Of a stretch of DNA of 64,000 nucleotides, positions 24,121 through 33,431 are shown piece after piece. The translations under genes were made by a program, and so were the position numbers. The DNA is from Nonomuraea sp. MG754425 (GTDB lineage: Bacteria > Actinomycetota > Actinomycetes > Streptosporangiales > Streptosporangiaceae): the NCBI RefSeq assembly GCF_021699195.1, contig NZ_SSXE01000002.1, positions 1 to 64,000 of the forward strand, in the 5' to 3' direction. The notes under the pieces are model-generated. The model was given only the letters and a program-made list of their open reading frames with translations, searched no databases and was not told the DNA's origin. The stretch's first letter is position 1. Each line of letters begins with the position of its first letter.

Positions 24121-25419
24121 GTGGCACGTATCCCCTCCCGCCCACCTCGCCCGTCCCGGGCCTTCGCCGCCCTCGCGCTCACGGGCGCCGTGGCCCTGAC
24201 CGCCTGCTCATCGACCACGACCTCCGCCTCCGGCGGTGAGACGGAGGGCGGCAAGGAGATCCAGATCGGCCTGCTCGCCCCGCTCACCGGGGGATCGGCC
24301 GCCGACGGCAAGGGCATGCAGCAGGGGGCCGAACTGGCCGTCAAGCAGCTCAACGAGCGCGGCGGCGTGGCCGGCCACACCTTCAAGCTCAAGACCGTCG
24401 ACGTGCAGGGCCAGTCCAACGACGCAGTGACCAAGGGCGTGCAGACCCTGACCGACGACGAGTCGGTCAAGGCCGTCGTCACCGGCTACGCCTCCACGTC
24501 CAACTTCGAGATCGACGAGCTGGCCGCGGCCGAGAAGGTCTACCTCATCGGCGGCAACACCGCCCAGACGCAGGCCATCATCGAGAAGGACCCCGCCAAG
24601 TACCCCACCGTGTGGTCCATCACGCCCAACTACGACGCCTACGGCACCGAGCCGGTCGAACTCGCCGAGAAGTGGGCCGAAGAGGGCCCGTGGAAGCCGC
24701 GCAACAAGTCGGTCTTCGTCGTCCGCTCCGACAACCCCTACAGCGAGGGCATCGCCGACGGCCTGGTCAAGACCTTCACCTCCAAGGGCTGGAAGATCGC
24801 CGGTGAGGAGAAGGTGCCGTTCGGCCCGGTCAACGACTGGGGGACGATCATCGGCAAGATCCGGCAGGCCGACCCCGACTTCATCGTCAACACCGACTAC
24901 CAGGTCTCCAACGAGGCCGGCTTCATGCAGCAGTTCCTGCAGAACCCCACCCAGTCCCTGGTCTTCATGCAGTACGGCCCCAACCAGCCGCAGTTCTTCG
25001 AGCTGACCAAGGACAAGGCCGAGGGCGTGCTGTTCAACAACCTCGCCGGCCTGGTGCCCGCCGCGAACTTCCCGCCCGCCGTGCAGCTCCAGAAGGACTG
25101 GAAGGCCGCGTACGGGAGTGACGACGTCGACCCGCAGGGCGTGATGACCTACGTCGAGATCATGATCTACGCGGAGGCGCTCAAGCAGGTCGGCGACCCC
25201 GACGACGCCCTGGCCATCGGCTCGGCCATCAGCAAGATCGACACCGAGCAGGCGTCCGGGCGCATCGTCTTCGACCCGGCCACCCACCTGGCCAAGCAGG
25301 GCGACGACTTCGTGCCGCTGCAGTCCTTCCAGTTCCAGGACGAGAAGCGGGTGCTCATCGCCCCCGACAAGTACAGCGACGGCACCTTCCGGCTCCCTCC
25401 GTGGATGAAGAAGAGCTGA
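24121..25419 (+). CDS. LivJ-type ABC substrate-binding lipoprotein
   Basis: A 432-residue periplasmic-binding protein of the branched-chain amino acid/amide type. The lipobox is ALTACSS (Cys about residue 24). The mature protein starts with GKEIQIGLLAPLTGGSAADG, the canonical first strand, and shows the two-lobe Peripla_BP_6 pattern. GTG 24121 was chosen because GAGAGG lies 7 bases upstream; a TTG at 24115 would be too close. It begins a run of nine plus-strand genes, most overlapping. It delivers substrate to the LivH/M-type permeases below; the ligand may be an amide and not a free amino acid. Confidence 0.92.
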   Translation: MARIPSRPPRPSRAFAALALTGAVALTACSSTTTSASGGETEGGKEIQIGLLAPLTGGSAADGKGMQQGAELAVKQLNERGGVAGHTFKLKTVDVQGQSNDAVTKGVQTLTDDESVKAVVTGYASTSNFEIDELAAAEKVYLIGGNTAQTQAIIEKDPAKYPTVWSITPNYDAYGTEPVELAEKWAEEGPWKPRNKSVFVVRSDNPYSEGIADGLVKTFTSKGWKIAGEEKVPFGPVNDWGTIIGKIRQADPDFIVNTDYQVSNEAGFMQQFLQNPTQSLVFMQYGPNQPQFFELTKDKAEGVLFNNLAGLVPAANFPPAVQLQKDWKAAYGSDDVDPQGVMTYVEIMIYAEALKQVGDPDDALAIGSAISKIDTEQASGRIVFDPATHLAKQGDDFVPLQSFQFQDEKRVLIAPDKYSDGTFRLPPWMKKS

Positions 25420-25426
25420 GGCCGGC

Positions 25427-26272
25427 GTGACGACGAGCGAACTCGCGCTGCCCCCCGGCAAGCGCATGGCCGTGGCCCTGACGTTCGACTTCGACGCCCA
25501 CTCGCCGTGGATGGGCACGATGGGCCGGACCTCGCCCTCGTACCTGTCGCGTGGCGACTTCGGCGCGGAGCAGGGCGTGCCGCGGCTGCTGGAACTCCTC
25601 GGCCGCGACAACCTGCCGGCCACCTGGGCCACCCCCGGCCACGACCTGGTGACCTTCCCGCACCGCATCGAGCAGATCCTGGAGGCGGGGCACGAGATCG
25701 CCGCCCACGGCTGCTACCACGAGGTCGTGCCCAGCCTCGAGCCCGCGGAGGAGCGGCGGCTGATGGAGGTCACGCTGCGCCAGCACGAGCAGGTGACCGG
25801 CCGCCGGCCCCGCGGCTACCGCTCGCCCGCGTGGGACTTCTCCGAGACCACCCTCGACCTGCTGGAGGAGTTCGGCTTCGACTGGGACAGCTCGCTCATG
25901 GGCCGGGAGTTCGAGCTGTACCGGCCCCGGCGGGTCACCGTGAACTACGAGTCGGCCAACACGTTCGGCCCGCCGAGCCGGATCATCGAGATCCCCGTCT
26001 CGTGGTACCTCGACGACTGGCCCTCCGTGGAGTACGTGGCCGGAGTCTCGGCGCTGGGCTCGCACCGCGCCATGGAGGACCGCTGGAACACGATCTTCGA
26101 CTACGCCCACGAGCGGGTGCCCGGCGCCGTCTACGTGCTCACCATGCACCCGCAGACCATCGGCCGCTCCCACCACCTGCTCGTCCTGGAGTCCCTGATC
26201 CAGCGCATGCTGGCGGAGGGCGACGTGTGGTTCGCCACGCTGAGTGAGATCGCCGATGCCTGGCAGGGCTGA
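25427..26272 (+). CDS. Polysaccharide-deacetylase (NodB-fold) family hydrolase, PuuE-like
   Basis: A 281-residue cytoplasmic NodB-fold enzyme. Motif 1 is the variant TFDFDAHS, motif 2 is AAHGCYHE (His-x3-His), motif 3 is RSPAWDFS, and a late motif is VLTMHPQTIGR. The absence of a signal peptide and this sequence pattern place it with the cyclic-amide hydrolases of the fold (allantoinase PuuE, imidase), not with cell-wall deacetylases. GTG 25427 follows the lipoprotein stop by 7 bases. In the locus it probably opens or deacylates a nitrogen compound before or after glutamylation. Confidence 0.85.
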   Translation: MTTSELALPPGKRMAVALTFDFDAHSPWMGTMGRTSPSYLSRGDFGAEQGVPRLLELLGRDNLPATWATPGHDLVTFPHRIEQILEAGHEIAAHGCYHEVVPSLEPAEERRLMEVTLRQHEQVTGRRPRGYRSPAWDFSETTLDLLEEFGFDWDSSLMGREFELYRPRRVTVNYESANTFGPPSRIIEIPVSWYLDDWPSVEYVAGVSALGSHRAMEDRWNTIFDYAHERVPGAVYVLTMHPQTIGRSHHLLVLESLIQRMLAEGDVWFATLSEIADAWQG

Positions 26273-27905
26273 CGGCGGCCTGGTCACCGCGCCGGACCCG
26301 CGCGCGGCCGAGGCGGGGGCGGCCATGCTCCGCGCCGGCGGCAGCGCCGTGGACGCCGCGGTGGCCATGGCCTTCGCCGTCGGCGTGGTCGAGCCGTTCA
26401 TGAGCGGCCTGGGCGGCGGCGCCTGGCTCGTGGTGCGCCGGCCGGGCGCGGCGAGCGCGACCACGGTGTCGGGACCGCTGCGCGCGCCGGCCCTGGCCAC
26501 GCCCGGCATGTTCCGGCTCACCCCCTCGGCGTCCGGGACCGGCCTGTACGGCTGGCCCGCCGTCGAGGACGACGCCAACATCGTCGGCCCGCGCTCCGTG
26601 GCCGTCCCCGGGGCGGTCGCGGCCCTGTGCCGGGCGCACGCCCGGTTCGGCCGGCTGCCGCTCGCCGACGTCCTGGCCCCGGCGATCGAGCTGGCCGAGG
26701 CCGGGCACGAGACGAACTGGTTCGCCTCCTCGGCGATCTGCGGGCAGGCCCGCCTGCTGCGCGACTCCCCCGCTGCCGCCCGGCTCTTCCTGCCCGACGG
26801 CCTGCCGCTGCGCGGCCCGTCCACGGGACCGGGGGACCCGCTCGTCCAGCCCGCGCTCGCCCGCGTGCTGCGCGAGATCGCCGGCGGCGGGCCGCAGGCG
26901 TTCTACGAGGGCCGCGCCGCCCACGCGATCGCCACCGCGGTCGCGGACGGAGGCGGCCCGCTGCGCCAGGCGGACTTCGCCGCCTACACCGCCGACGAGC
27001 AGGACGTGCCGCCCGTCGAGATCGGCTCCCTGCGCCTGTGGGGCCCCCTGGCCACCGGAGTGATCACGGTGGCGCAGGCCCTGCACCTCGTCGAGGCCGC
27101 CAGGAACCGCGGCCTCGAACCCGGCCCGCTGCTGTGGGCGCGGGTGCTGTCGCGCGCCTTCGGCGACCGGCTGCGCGACGTGCGCACGGACGAGACCGCC
27201 TCCTGGGCGCACCTGGCGACCGCCGCGTACGCGGAGGAGATCGCCGCCGGCCGGCCCGCGCCCTTCGACGGCCCGGCCAAGGCCGGATGCACCTCGCACA
27301 TGTCCGCCGTGGACGGCGCCGGCATGACGGTCGCCCTCACCCAGACGGTGCTCGACCTGTTCGGATCACGCCTGGTCGAACCCGAGACCGGCATCGTGCT
27401 CAACGACGGGATGATGTACTTCGACCCCCGTCCCGGCCGGGTGACCAGCATCGCCCCGGGCGCGGCCGGCCTGAGCGCGGTCAGCCCGCTCGTCCTGGCC
27501 GGGCCCGACGGCGCCGAAGCCACTCTGGGCGCCTCCGGCGGGCGGCGGATCATCTCGGCGGTCGCCCAGATCGCCGCGCGCTGGCACGACGGCCACGACC
27601 TCCAGGACGCGATCTCCGCCCCCCGGCTGCACGCCGAGGGCGGCAAGGTGTGGCTGGACCGCCGCGCCGCCCGCGCCGCCGGCGACCTGACGCGAGCCGG
27701 GTTCGACGTCATGACCGTCACCGAGGAGCCGACGACCTGGCACTTCGCCCGCCCGAACGGCATCGCCCGGCGCGCGGGCGGCCCCTGGGCCGGCGGCGTC
27801 GATCCGCTCAAGCCGCACGGGCTGGCCGGTCCGGCACTCACCGGTGCTCTCACGTACGGGCCCGCCGGCCCTTCGACCAGCCGTGATTTCGAGGAAGGAC
27901 CATGA
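26256..27905 (+). CDS. ggt: Gamma-glutamyltransferase
   Basis: About 549 residues. The large-subunit start is typical (APDPRAAEAGAAMLRAGGSAVDAAVA, quoted here in part), and GLGGGAWLVV is the substrate loop. The autoprocessing Thr, new N-terminus of the small subunit, is in GCTSHMSAVD (about residue 350), and the small-subunit glycine motif is ASGGRRII. There is no signal peptide, so it acts in the cytoplasm, unlike most secreted GGTs. It overlaps the deacetylase gene; ATG 26256 or GTG 26244 may start it. With the GS-like ligase it can remove a gamma-glutamyl group put on the imported substrate. Confidence 0.9.
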   Translation: MPGRADGGLVTAPDPRAAEAGAAMLRAGGSAVDAAVAMAFAVGVVEPFMSGLGGGAWLVVRRPGAASATTVSGPLRAPALATPGMFRLTPSASGTGLYGWPAVEDDANIVGPRSVAVPGAVAALCRAHARFGRLPLADVLAPAIELAEAGHETNWFASSAICGQARLLRDSPAAARLFLPDGLPLRGPSTGPGDPLVQPALARVLREIAGGGPQAFYEGRAAHAIATAVADGGGPLRQADFAAYTADEQDVPPVEIGSLRLWGPLATGVITVAQALHLVEAARNRGLEPGPLLWARVLSRAFGDRLRDVRTDETASWAHLATAAYAEEIAAGRPAPFDGPAKAGCTSHMSAVDGAGMTVALTQTVLDLFGSRLVEPETGIVLNDGMMYFDPRPGRVTSIAPGAAGLSAVSPLVLAGPDGAEATLGASGGRRIISAVAQIAARWHDGHDLQDAISAPRLHAEGGKVWLDRRAARAAGDLTRAGFDVMTVTEEPTTWHFARPNGIARRAGGPWAGGVDPLKPHGLAGPALTGALTYGPAGPSTSRDFEEGP

Positions 27906-28708
27906 TGGCAAGCACACTGGCCGGGCGGCGCGCCCTGGTCACCGGGGCCGCGGGCGGCATCGGCGGCGCGATCGCCGACCGGCTCATCCGCGACGGGGCC
28001 ACGGTGATGATCGCCGACATCGACGCCGAGCGCGGCGCCCGCACCGCGCGCGAGCTGTCGGCCGCCGCCTTCCAGCAGGCCGACGTGTCCGACGAGGCCG
28101 ACGTGACGGCGTTGTTCGAGCGCGTGACGCGGGAACTCGGCGGCCTGGACATCCTGGTGAACAACGCCGGCGTGGCCGAGAGCGGGGGCGGCGTCACCGG
28201 CGTGCCCGTCAGCGAGTGGCGGCGGGTGATGGACGTCAACGTCACGGGCACGTTCCTGTGCGCCAGGGCGGCGTTCCCGCTGCTGGCCGCGTCCGGCGAC
28301 GGCTCGATCGTCAACCTGTCGTCCATCTTCGGCGTCACCGGGCTGCCGGCCTTCCCCGCCTACTCCGCGGCCAAGGGCGCCATCGCCAACCTGACCCGCC
28401 AGCTCGCCATCGAGGGCGGGCCGCTGGGCATCAGGGCCAACGCGGTCCTGCCCGGTTACGTGGACAACGACATGGGTCGCTCGCGCGATCTGCTCGACCC
28501 CGGCGCGGCGGCCCGGGCGCTGGCCGAGCGCGAAGCGGCGGCCGCCCGCCAGCCCGTCGCGCGGCAGTGCACGCCGGACGAGATCGCCGTCGCCGTCGCC
28601 TTCCTGGCCGACCCGCGGGCCTCGTTCGTCACCGGGGTGCTGCTGCCGGTGGACGGCGGCTTCCTCGCGCAGGGCGACTGGCGCGGGCCCGGCAGGGAGC
28701 CGGCGTGA
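27902..28708 (+). CDS. SDR family oxidoreductase
   Basis: A 268-residue short-chain dehydrogenase: TGAAGGIG cofactor loop, NNAG, catalytic Ser in VNLSSIFG, Tyr/Lys in YSAAKGA, and ending [18 protein letters not shown] 27902 overlaps the gamma-glutamyltransferase stop, with GAGGAAGG 2 bases upstream; a second ATG follows directly. The 3' end overlaps the LivG-type start. This second SDR is only moderately similar to the one at 23136, so the two likely catalyse different steps. Confidence 0.9.
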   Translation: MMASTLAGRRALVTGAAGGIGGAIADRLIRDGATVMIADIDAERGARTARELSAAAFQQADVSDEADVTALFERVTRELGGLDILVNNAGVAESGGGVTGVPVSEWRRVMDVNVTGTFLCARAAFPLLAASGDGSIVNLSSIFGVTGLPAFPAYSAAKGAIANLTRQLAIEGGPLGIRANAVLPGYVDNDMGRSRDLLDPGAAARALAEREAAAARQPVARQCTPDEIAVAVAFLADPRASFVTGVLLPVDGGFLAQGDWRGPGREPA

Positions 28709-29454
28709 GCGGCGGCGCGGCCCCGGTCCTGCTGGCGGCCGAGGAGGTGAGCAAGTCGTTCGGCAGCCTCAAGGCCGTGGACGGCGTGAGCCTGGAGGTG
28801 CGCCGCGGCGAGGTGTTCGGCCTGGCCGGACCGAACGGCGCGGGCAAGAGCACCCTGTTCAACCTGCTCACCGGCATCCCCATCAGGCCCGACACCGGCA
28901 AGGTGATCTTCGACGGGCGCGAGGTGCACCAGCGCTCATCCCGCTGGATCGCGCAGGCGGGCCTCAAGCGCACCTTCCAGACCGAGGCCGTCTTCGACTC
29001 GCTCAGCGTGCTGGACAACGTGCGCGTCGGCCACGCCTACGGCCGCTCCGGCCGGTCCCGGCGCTTCGACCAGGCCCGCTGCCGGCAGGCGCTGGAGCTG
29101 GCGGAGCTGGGCGGCGACGTGAACCGGCCGGCCGACGGGCTGTCCCTCATCGACCGCAAGCGGCTGATGATCGCCAGTGCCCTGGTCAGCGAGCCGTCGC
29201 TGCTGCTGCTCGACGAACCCGCCGCCGGCCTGGACCCGGGCGACCAGGACGACCTGATCCGGCTGCTCGGCCGCATCCACGACACCGGAGTCACCATGGT
29301 GATCATCGAGCACGTGCTGTCGGTGCTGGAGGCGCTGGCCGGCCGCATGGCGGTGCTGGACAGCGGCCGGATCCTCGTCACCGGCAGCCCGGCGCAGGTC
29401 CTGTCCGACCCCCGGGTCGTGGAGGCCTACCTCGGACCGGGAGCCGCCCGATGA
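28705..29454 (+). CDS. LivG-type ABC ATPase with unusual signature motif
   Basis: A 249-residue ATPase with Walker [11 protein letters not shown], Walker [17 protein letters not shown] and H-loop VIIEHVLSV, as in LivG. The signature helix, usually LSYGxQRxxEIA in this family, reads [17 protein letters not shown], so the Gly-containing core is missing. GTG 28705 overlaps the preceding stop and the stop overlaps the LivF-type start. It energises import together with the next gene; the odd signature may weaken one of the two ATP sites. Confidence 0.88.
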   Translation: MSGGAAPVLLAAEEVSKSFGSLKAVDGVSLEVRRGEVFGLAGPNGAGKSTLFNLLTGIPIRPDTGKVIFDGREVHQRSSRWIAQAGLKRTFQTEAVFDSLSVLDNVRVGHAYGRSGRSRRFDQARCRQALELAELGGDVNRPADGLSLIDRKRLMIASALVSEPSLLLLDEPAAGLDPGDQDDLIRLLGRIHDTGVTMVIIEHVLSVLEALAGRMAVLDSGRILVTGSPAQVLSDPRVVEAYLGPGAAR

Positions 29455-30182
29455 CCGACCTGCTGAACGTCGACACCGTCACCGCCGGCTACGGCCAGGC
29501 CAAGGTACTGCGCGGCATCTCGCTGCGGGTGGCGCAGGGCGAGGCCATCGGCCTGCTCGGCCCGAACGGGCACGGCAAGACCACACTGCTGCGCTGCCTG
29601 TCCCGGCTGCACCGCCCCGAGTCCGGCACGATCACCTTCGCCGGACGGGATACCGCGAACAACTCGCCACGGGACCTGGTCCGCCGCGGCCTGATCCACG
29701 TCCCGCAGGGCTCGCGGCTCTTCCCGCAGCTCTCCGTCGAGGAAGCGCTGCGGCTCTCGGCCGCCTCCAGCGGCCATTCCCGCTCCTGGCGGGAGAGCCT
29801 GGAGCGGGTCTACAGCGTCTTCCCCCGGCTCAAGGAACGGCGCGGCCAGCTCACCGGCACCCTCAGCGGCGGCGAGCGCCAGATGGCCAGCCTGGGCATG
29901 GGCCTGATGGCCCAGCCGACCCTGCTCATCCTCGACGAGCCCACCCTGGGCCTGTCCCCCAAGGTCAAGCACGAGCTGAGCGAGTGCATCGCCCGCGTCC
30001 GCGCCGAGGTGTCGTCGATCATCCTGGTCGACGGGGACATGGAGCTGGTGCTCGACCTGACCGACCGCTACTACGTCGTCCTGCACGGCGACATCGTGCA
30101 AAGCGGCGCGTCGGACGCCGACCGCAGCCGCGAGGCCATGATGTCCCTCTTCCTGGGAGGAGCCGCAGATGAGCAGCCTTAG
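29451..30182 (+). CDS. LivF-type ABC ATPase
   Basis: A 243-residue ATPase with Walker A GPNGHGKTTL, an intact signature LSGGERQMASLG and Walker B LLILDEPTLGLSPK. The position of the H-loop reads ILVDGDMELVLDL, where LivF proteins usually have VEQN, so no switch His is visible. It overlaps its upstream neighbour by 4 bases and the permease gene by 14. With an intact signature here and a divergent one in the LivG-type partner, the dimer probably has one canonical ATP site. Confidence 0.9.
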   Translation: MTDLLNVDTVTAGYGQAKVLRGISLRVAQGEAIGLLGPNGHGKTTLLRCLSRLHRPESGTITFAGRDTANNSPRDLVRRGLIHVPQGSRLFPQLSVEEALRLSAASSGHSRSWRESLERVYSVFPRLKERRGQLTGTLSGGERQMASLGMGLMAQPTLLILDEPTLGLSPKVKHELSECIARVRAEVSSIILVDGDMELVLDLTDRYYVVLHGDIVQSGASDADRSREAMMSLFLGGAADEQP

Positions 30183-31044
30183 CGTCGTGCTCACCAGCAC
30201 CCTCGTTCTCGGTGGGCTCTACCTGCTCATGGCCGCGGGTCTCACCCTCATCTGGTCCACACTGCGCGTGTTCAACTTCGGTCACGGCGCGCTGCTCATG
30301 TTCGGCGCCTACCTGACCTGGACGTTGCTCACCACGACCGGGCTGCCCCTGGTCGTGGCGCTGATCGGGGCCGTCGTCGCGATGGCGGCGATCGGCGCCA
30401 TCTACGAGTTCCTGCTCGTCAGCCCGTTCATCAAGCGGCCCAACGGCGACATGCTCGTGATGGTGGCCACGCTCGCCGCGACGATGCTGCTGCAGAGCGG
30501 CGCGCAGCTCATCTGGGGGCCGGAGCTGAAGCAGCTCCCGCCGTTCGGGCAGGGCCGCGTGGAGGTGGCCGGGTCCGTGGCGCAGGGCACCCAGCTCGTC
30601 ACGATCGTGCTGGCCCCGCTCCTGGTCGGCCTGCTCGCGCTGGTGCTCAAGCGCACCGGCATCGGGCTGACCGTGCGGGCGCTGGAGCAGAACCGCGAGC
30701 ACGCCCAGTTGCTCGGCATCGCGCCGCGGCGGGTCTACCTGTTCGTGGTCATGGTCGCAGTCGGCCTGGCCACCGTCGCGGGGGCGCTGCTGGCCAGCAT
30801 GCAGTTCATGACCCCCGCCATGGGGGCCGACCCGCTGCTGCGCGCGTTCGTGGTGCTCGCCTTCGGCGGCGCGGGCAGCCTGGCCGGCACCATCACCGGC
30901 GCGTACGCCATCGGCCTGCTCGAAGCGCTCACCACCTACTACTTCGGCCTGTCGTGGAGTCCCGTGCTGGTGTTCCTCGCCATGATCATCATCATGCTGG
31001 TCAAACCGGAAGGACTGCTGCACACACGGGTGAGGAGCGCGTGA
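30169..31044 (+). CDS. LivH-type ABC permease
   Basis: A 291-residue membrane protein with about eight hydrophobic helices in the LivH pattern. It starts with a hydrophobic helix ending in GLYLLMAAGLTLIW, and FNFGHGALLMFGAYL (about residue 35) is the family signature. The EAA-like region is RALEQNREHAQLLGI. It overlaps LivF by 14 bases and is coupled to LivM by GTGA at 31041. It forms the membrane channel with the next gene. Confidence 0.92.
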   Translation: MSSLSVVLTSTLVLGGLYLLMAAGLTLIWSTLRVFNFGHGALLMFGAYLTWTLLTTTGLPLVVALIGAVVAMAAIGAIYEFLLVSPFIKRPNGDMLVMVATLAATMLLQSGAQLIWGPELKQLPPFGQGRVEVAGSVAQGTQLVTIVLAPLLVGLLALVLKRTGIGLTVRALEQNREHAQLLGIAPRRVYLFVVMVAVGLATVAGALLASMQFMTPAMGADPLLRAFVVLAFGGAGSLAGTITGAYAIGLLEALTTYYFGLSWSPVLVFLAMIIIMLVKPEGLLHTRVRSA

Positions 31045-32054
31045 GCGGCATGGCGAACTTCCGCACCTGGGCGGGCTGGCCCCTCTACGCGCTCGTGCTC
31101 GGCCTGCTGCCCCTGGTGTTCACCGACCCGCACAGCCGGCTGCTGCTGATCCTCATCACCATGTACGGCGTGCTCGCCCTGAGCTGGAACCTCACCCTCG
31201 GCTTCGCGGGCATCTTCAACTTCGCGCAGATCGGCTTCTTCGGCATCGGCGCGTACACCGCCGCCATCCTGTCCACCCGCACCGGTATCGACCCGTGGCT
31301 GGCCATCCCCATCTCCGGGGTGTCGGCGGTGCTCGCCTCGCTGGTGGCCTTCCTGCCGGTCCTGCGGCTGCGCGGCATCTACGTCGGCCTGGCCACGTAC
31401 GTGTTCTCGCAACTGTGCATCTACCTCGTCCTCGGCCAGGCCGGCCTGACCGGCGGGTCCAACGGCATCGTCGGCATCCCGCGCCTGACGCTCGGGGAGA
31501 CGAGCCTGCGCGCCGACGGCCGGCTCGGCTACTACTTCCTCGGCGCGGCCCTGCTGTTCGCCGTCACGCTGCTGGTGCGCCTGCTGACCCGCTCGACCCT
31601 CGGCATGTCGCTGCTCGCCCTGCGCGACAACGAGCCGCTGGCCACCAGCCGGGGCGTCTCCCGCGTCCGGCAGCACCTGATCGTGTTCATGATCGGCGCG
31701 GGCGTGGCGGGGGTGGCGGGCTCCTTCAACGCCTTCCTCAACGGCGTGGTCAGCACCGACATCTTCGGGTTCGGCTACCTCACCCTGCTGCTCAGCATGA
31801 TCTTCCTCGGCGGCAGCGGCAGCGTCTACGGGCCCGTCGCCGGAGCCGTGGTGGTCACGATCGTGTCCGACGCGCTCCAGGACGCCGGGCCGTGGCGCGA
31901 CATCGTCATCGCCGCGCTCATCGTCGTCGTCCTCTGGGCCGCGCCGAAGGGCCTGGCCGGTCTCGCCCGGCAGGCGCTCACCGTGTTCCGCCGGGACCGC
32001 GGGCCCGTCACCGCGGAACCCGTCCACGTACAGACCAGCAAGGAGATGCCATGA
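31041..32054 (+). CDS. LivM-type ABC permease
   Basis: A 337-residue membrane protein with the LivM signature GFAGIFNFAQIGFFGIGAY, nine to ten hydrophobic segments, and the cytoplasmic coupling region LLALRDNEPLATSRGV. GTG 31041 is chosen because GAGGAG is 2-4 bases upstream and it overlaps the LivH stop; ATG 31050 is possible. The stop overlaps the ATG of the M20 gene (ATGA). It completes a five-part importer with 24121, 28705, 29451 and 30169. Confidence 0.92.
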   Translation: MSGMANFRTWAGWPLYALVLGLLPLVFTDPHSRLLLILITMYGVLALSWNLTLGFAGIFNFAQIGFFGIGAYTAAILSTRTGIDPWLAIPISGVSAVLASLVAFLPVLRLRGIYVGLATYVFSQLCIYLVLGQAGLTGGSNGIVGIPRLTLGETSLRADGRLGYYFLGAALLFAVTLLVRLLTRSTLGMSLLALRDNEPLATSRGVSRVRQHLIVFMIGAGVAGVAGSFNAFLNGVVSTDIFGFGYLTLLLSMIFLGGSGSVYGPVAGAVVVTIVSDALQDAGPWRDIVIAALIVVVLWAAPKGLAGLARQALTVFRRDRGPVTAEPVHVQTSKEMP

Positions 32055-33376
32055 CGAAGGCCAGCGACGCCCACAACGCCGTGCTCGACCAGGTCGACCG
32101 GCTCGCCGAGCGCATGGTGTCGAGCCTCGCCGACGCCATCGCCGTGCCCAGCGTCAACCCCAAGTACCCGGGCCAGGACTACGACAAGGTCGTGGGCGCG
32201 GAGAGCGACGTCAGCGCCCTGCTCGCCGACCTGTACGCCGAGGCGGGCGCCGAGGTCAGCACCGTCACCGCCGAGGCCCGCAGGGACAACGTGTGCGGCC
32301 GCGTCCCGGGGACGGGCGGCGGCCGTTCCCTGCTGCTGAACGGGCACGTGGACGTCGTGCCGGAAGGCAGCAGGGACAAGTGGCACGGCGACCCCTTCCG
32401 CGCCCTCGTCACCGACGACAAGGTGATCGGCCGCGGCGCGACCGACATGAAGGGCGGCCTGGTCGCCGCCGCGTACGCGGCCCTCGCCCTGCGTGCGGCC
32501 GGGGTGGACCTGGCCGGGGACCTCCTGCTGCAGGGTGTCGTCGGCGAGGAGGTCGGCGACCACGAGGCCGGCACCACGGCGATGCTGGAGGCCGGGTTCA
32601 CCGCCGACGCGGCCATCGTCTGCGAGCCGTCCGGCCAGGCCGGGACCCTGCCCGCCGTGGTGCCCGTCACGCCCGGACTGCTGTGGTTCAGCATCTCCCT
32701 GACCGGCAAGACCGCCCACTCCGGGCTGCGCGGCATGACCATCCACCCCACGCTCGAAGGCGACGCGCTCGGCGTCAACACCGTCGACAAGTTCTGGACC
32801 GTCTACCAGGCCCTGCGCGCCCTGGAGGACGAGTGGGCCAGGCACAACCGGCACCCGCTCTTCCCGCCCGGCTACTTCAACCTGCTGCCGGGCGTGCTGC
32901 AGGCCAACCCGTCGGGGATCTTCGTGCCGTTCTTCCTGGCCGACCGGCTGAGCGTCGAGTACTGCGTCTACCACCACCCCGACCGCTCCAACGAGGAGGT
33001 CATCGCCGAGATCGAGGCCCGCGTCCAGGACGCCTGCAAGTCCGACCCCTGGCTGCGCGAGCACCCGCCCGTCTTCGAGTGGAAGCTGCTCTGGCCGCCG
33101 TACTCCCTGCCGGACGACGCCCCGCTCAACGCGGTCGTGGCCGGCGCCCACGCGATCGCCACCGGCGGCGCCGACCCCCTGCGGGCGGGCTTCATGGGCG
33201 TGTGCGACCTGACGTGGATGAACCGCAAGGGCCTCGACGGTCTCGTCTACGGCCCCGGGGTCGGCTACACCGCCCACGCCGAGAACGAGTACGTCGAGAT
33301 CGCCCAGCTCGTCCAGGCGGCCAAGACGTACGCGCTCACGGCCATCGACTGGTGCGGGCTCACGGACGGCGCGTGA
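32051..33376 (+). CDS. M20 family ArgE/DapE-like deacylase
   Basis: A 441-residue di-zinc hydrolase of the ArgE/DapE/ACY1 branch. Metal ligands are in LNGHVDVVP and GRGATDMKGG, the catalytic Glu pair is in GVVGEEVG, and the last ligand is in YTAHAENEYVEI. The lid domain carries GKTAHSGLRG. It is last in the transport operon, coupled to LivM by ATGA. It is distinct from the M20D enzyme at 19337, so the locus has two different amide or acyl hydrolases, fitting a multi-step breakdown of an N-acylated compound. Confidence 0.9.
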   Translation: MTKASDAHNAVLDQVDRLAERMVSSLADAIAVPSVNPKYPGQDYDKVVGAESDVSALLADLYAEAGAEVSTVTAEARRDNVCGRVPGTGGGRSLLLNGHVDVVPEGSRDKWHGDPFRALVTDDKVIGRGATDMKGGLVAAAYAALALRAAGVDLAGDLLLQGVVGEEVGDHEAGTTAMLEAGFTADAAIVCEPSGQAGTLPAVVPVTPGLLWFSISLTGKTAHSGLRGMTIHPTLEGDALGVNTVDKFWTVYQALRALEDEWARHNRHPLFPPGYFNLLPGVLQANPSGIFVPFFLADRLSVEYCVYHHPDRSNEEVIAEIEARVQDACKSDPWLREHPPVFEWKLLWPPYSLPDDAPLNAVVAGAHAIATGGADPLRAGFMGVCDLTWMNRKGLDGLVYGPGVGYTAHAENEYVEIAQLVQAAKTYALTAIDWCGLTDGA

Positions 33377-33431
33377 ACCGCGTACGCTGGTCCGGCGCCC
33401 GCATCGGCGCCGTCTTCTCCCTGGAGGCAGG

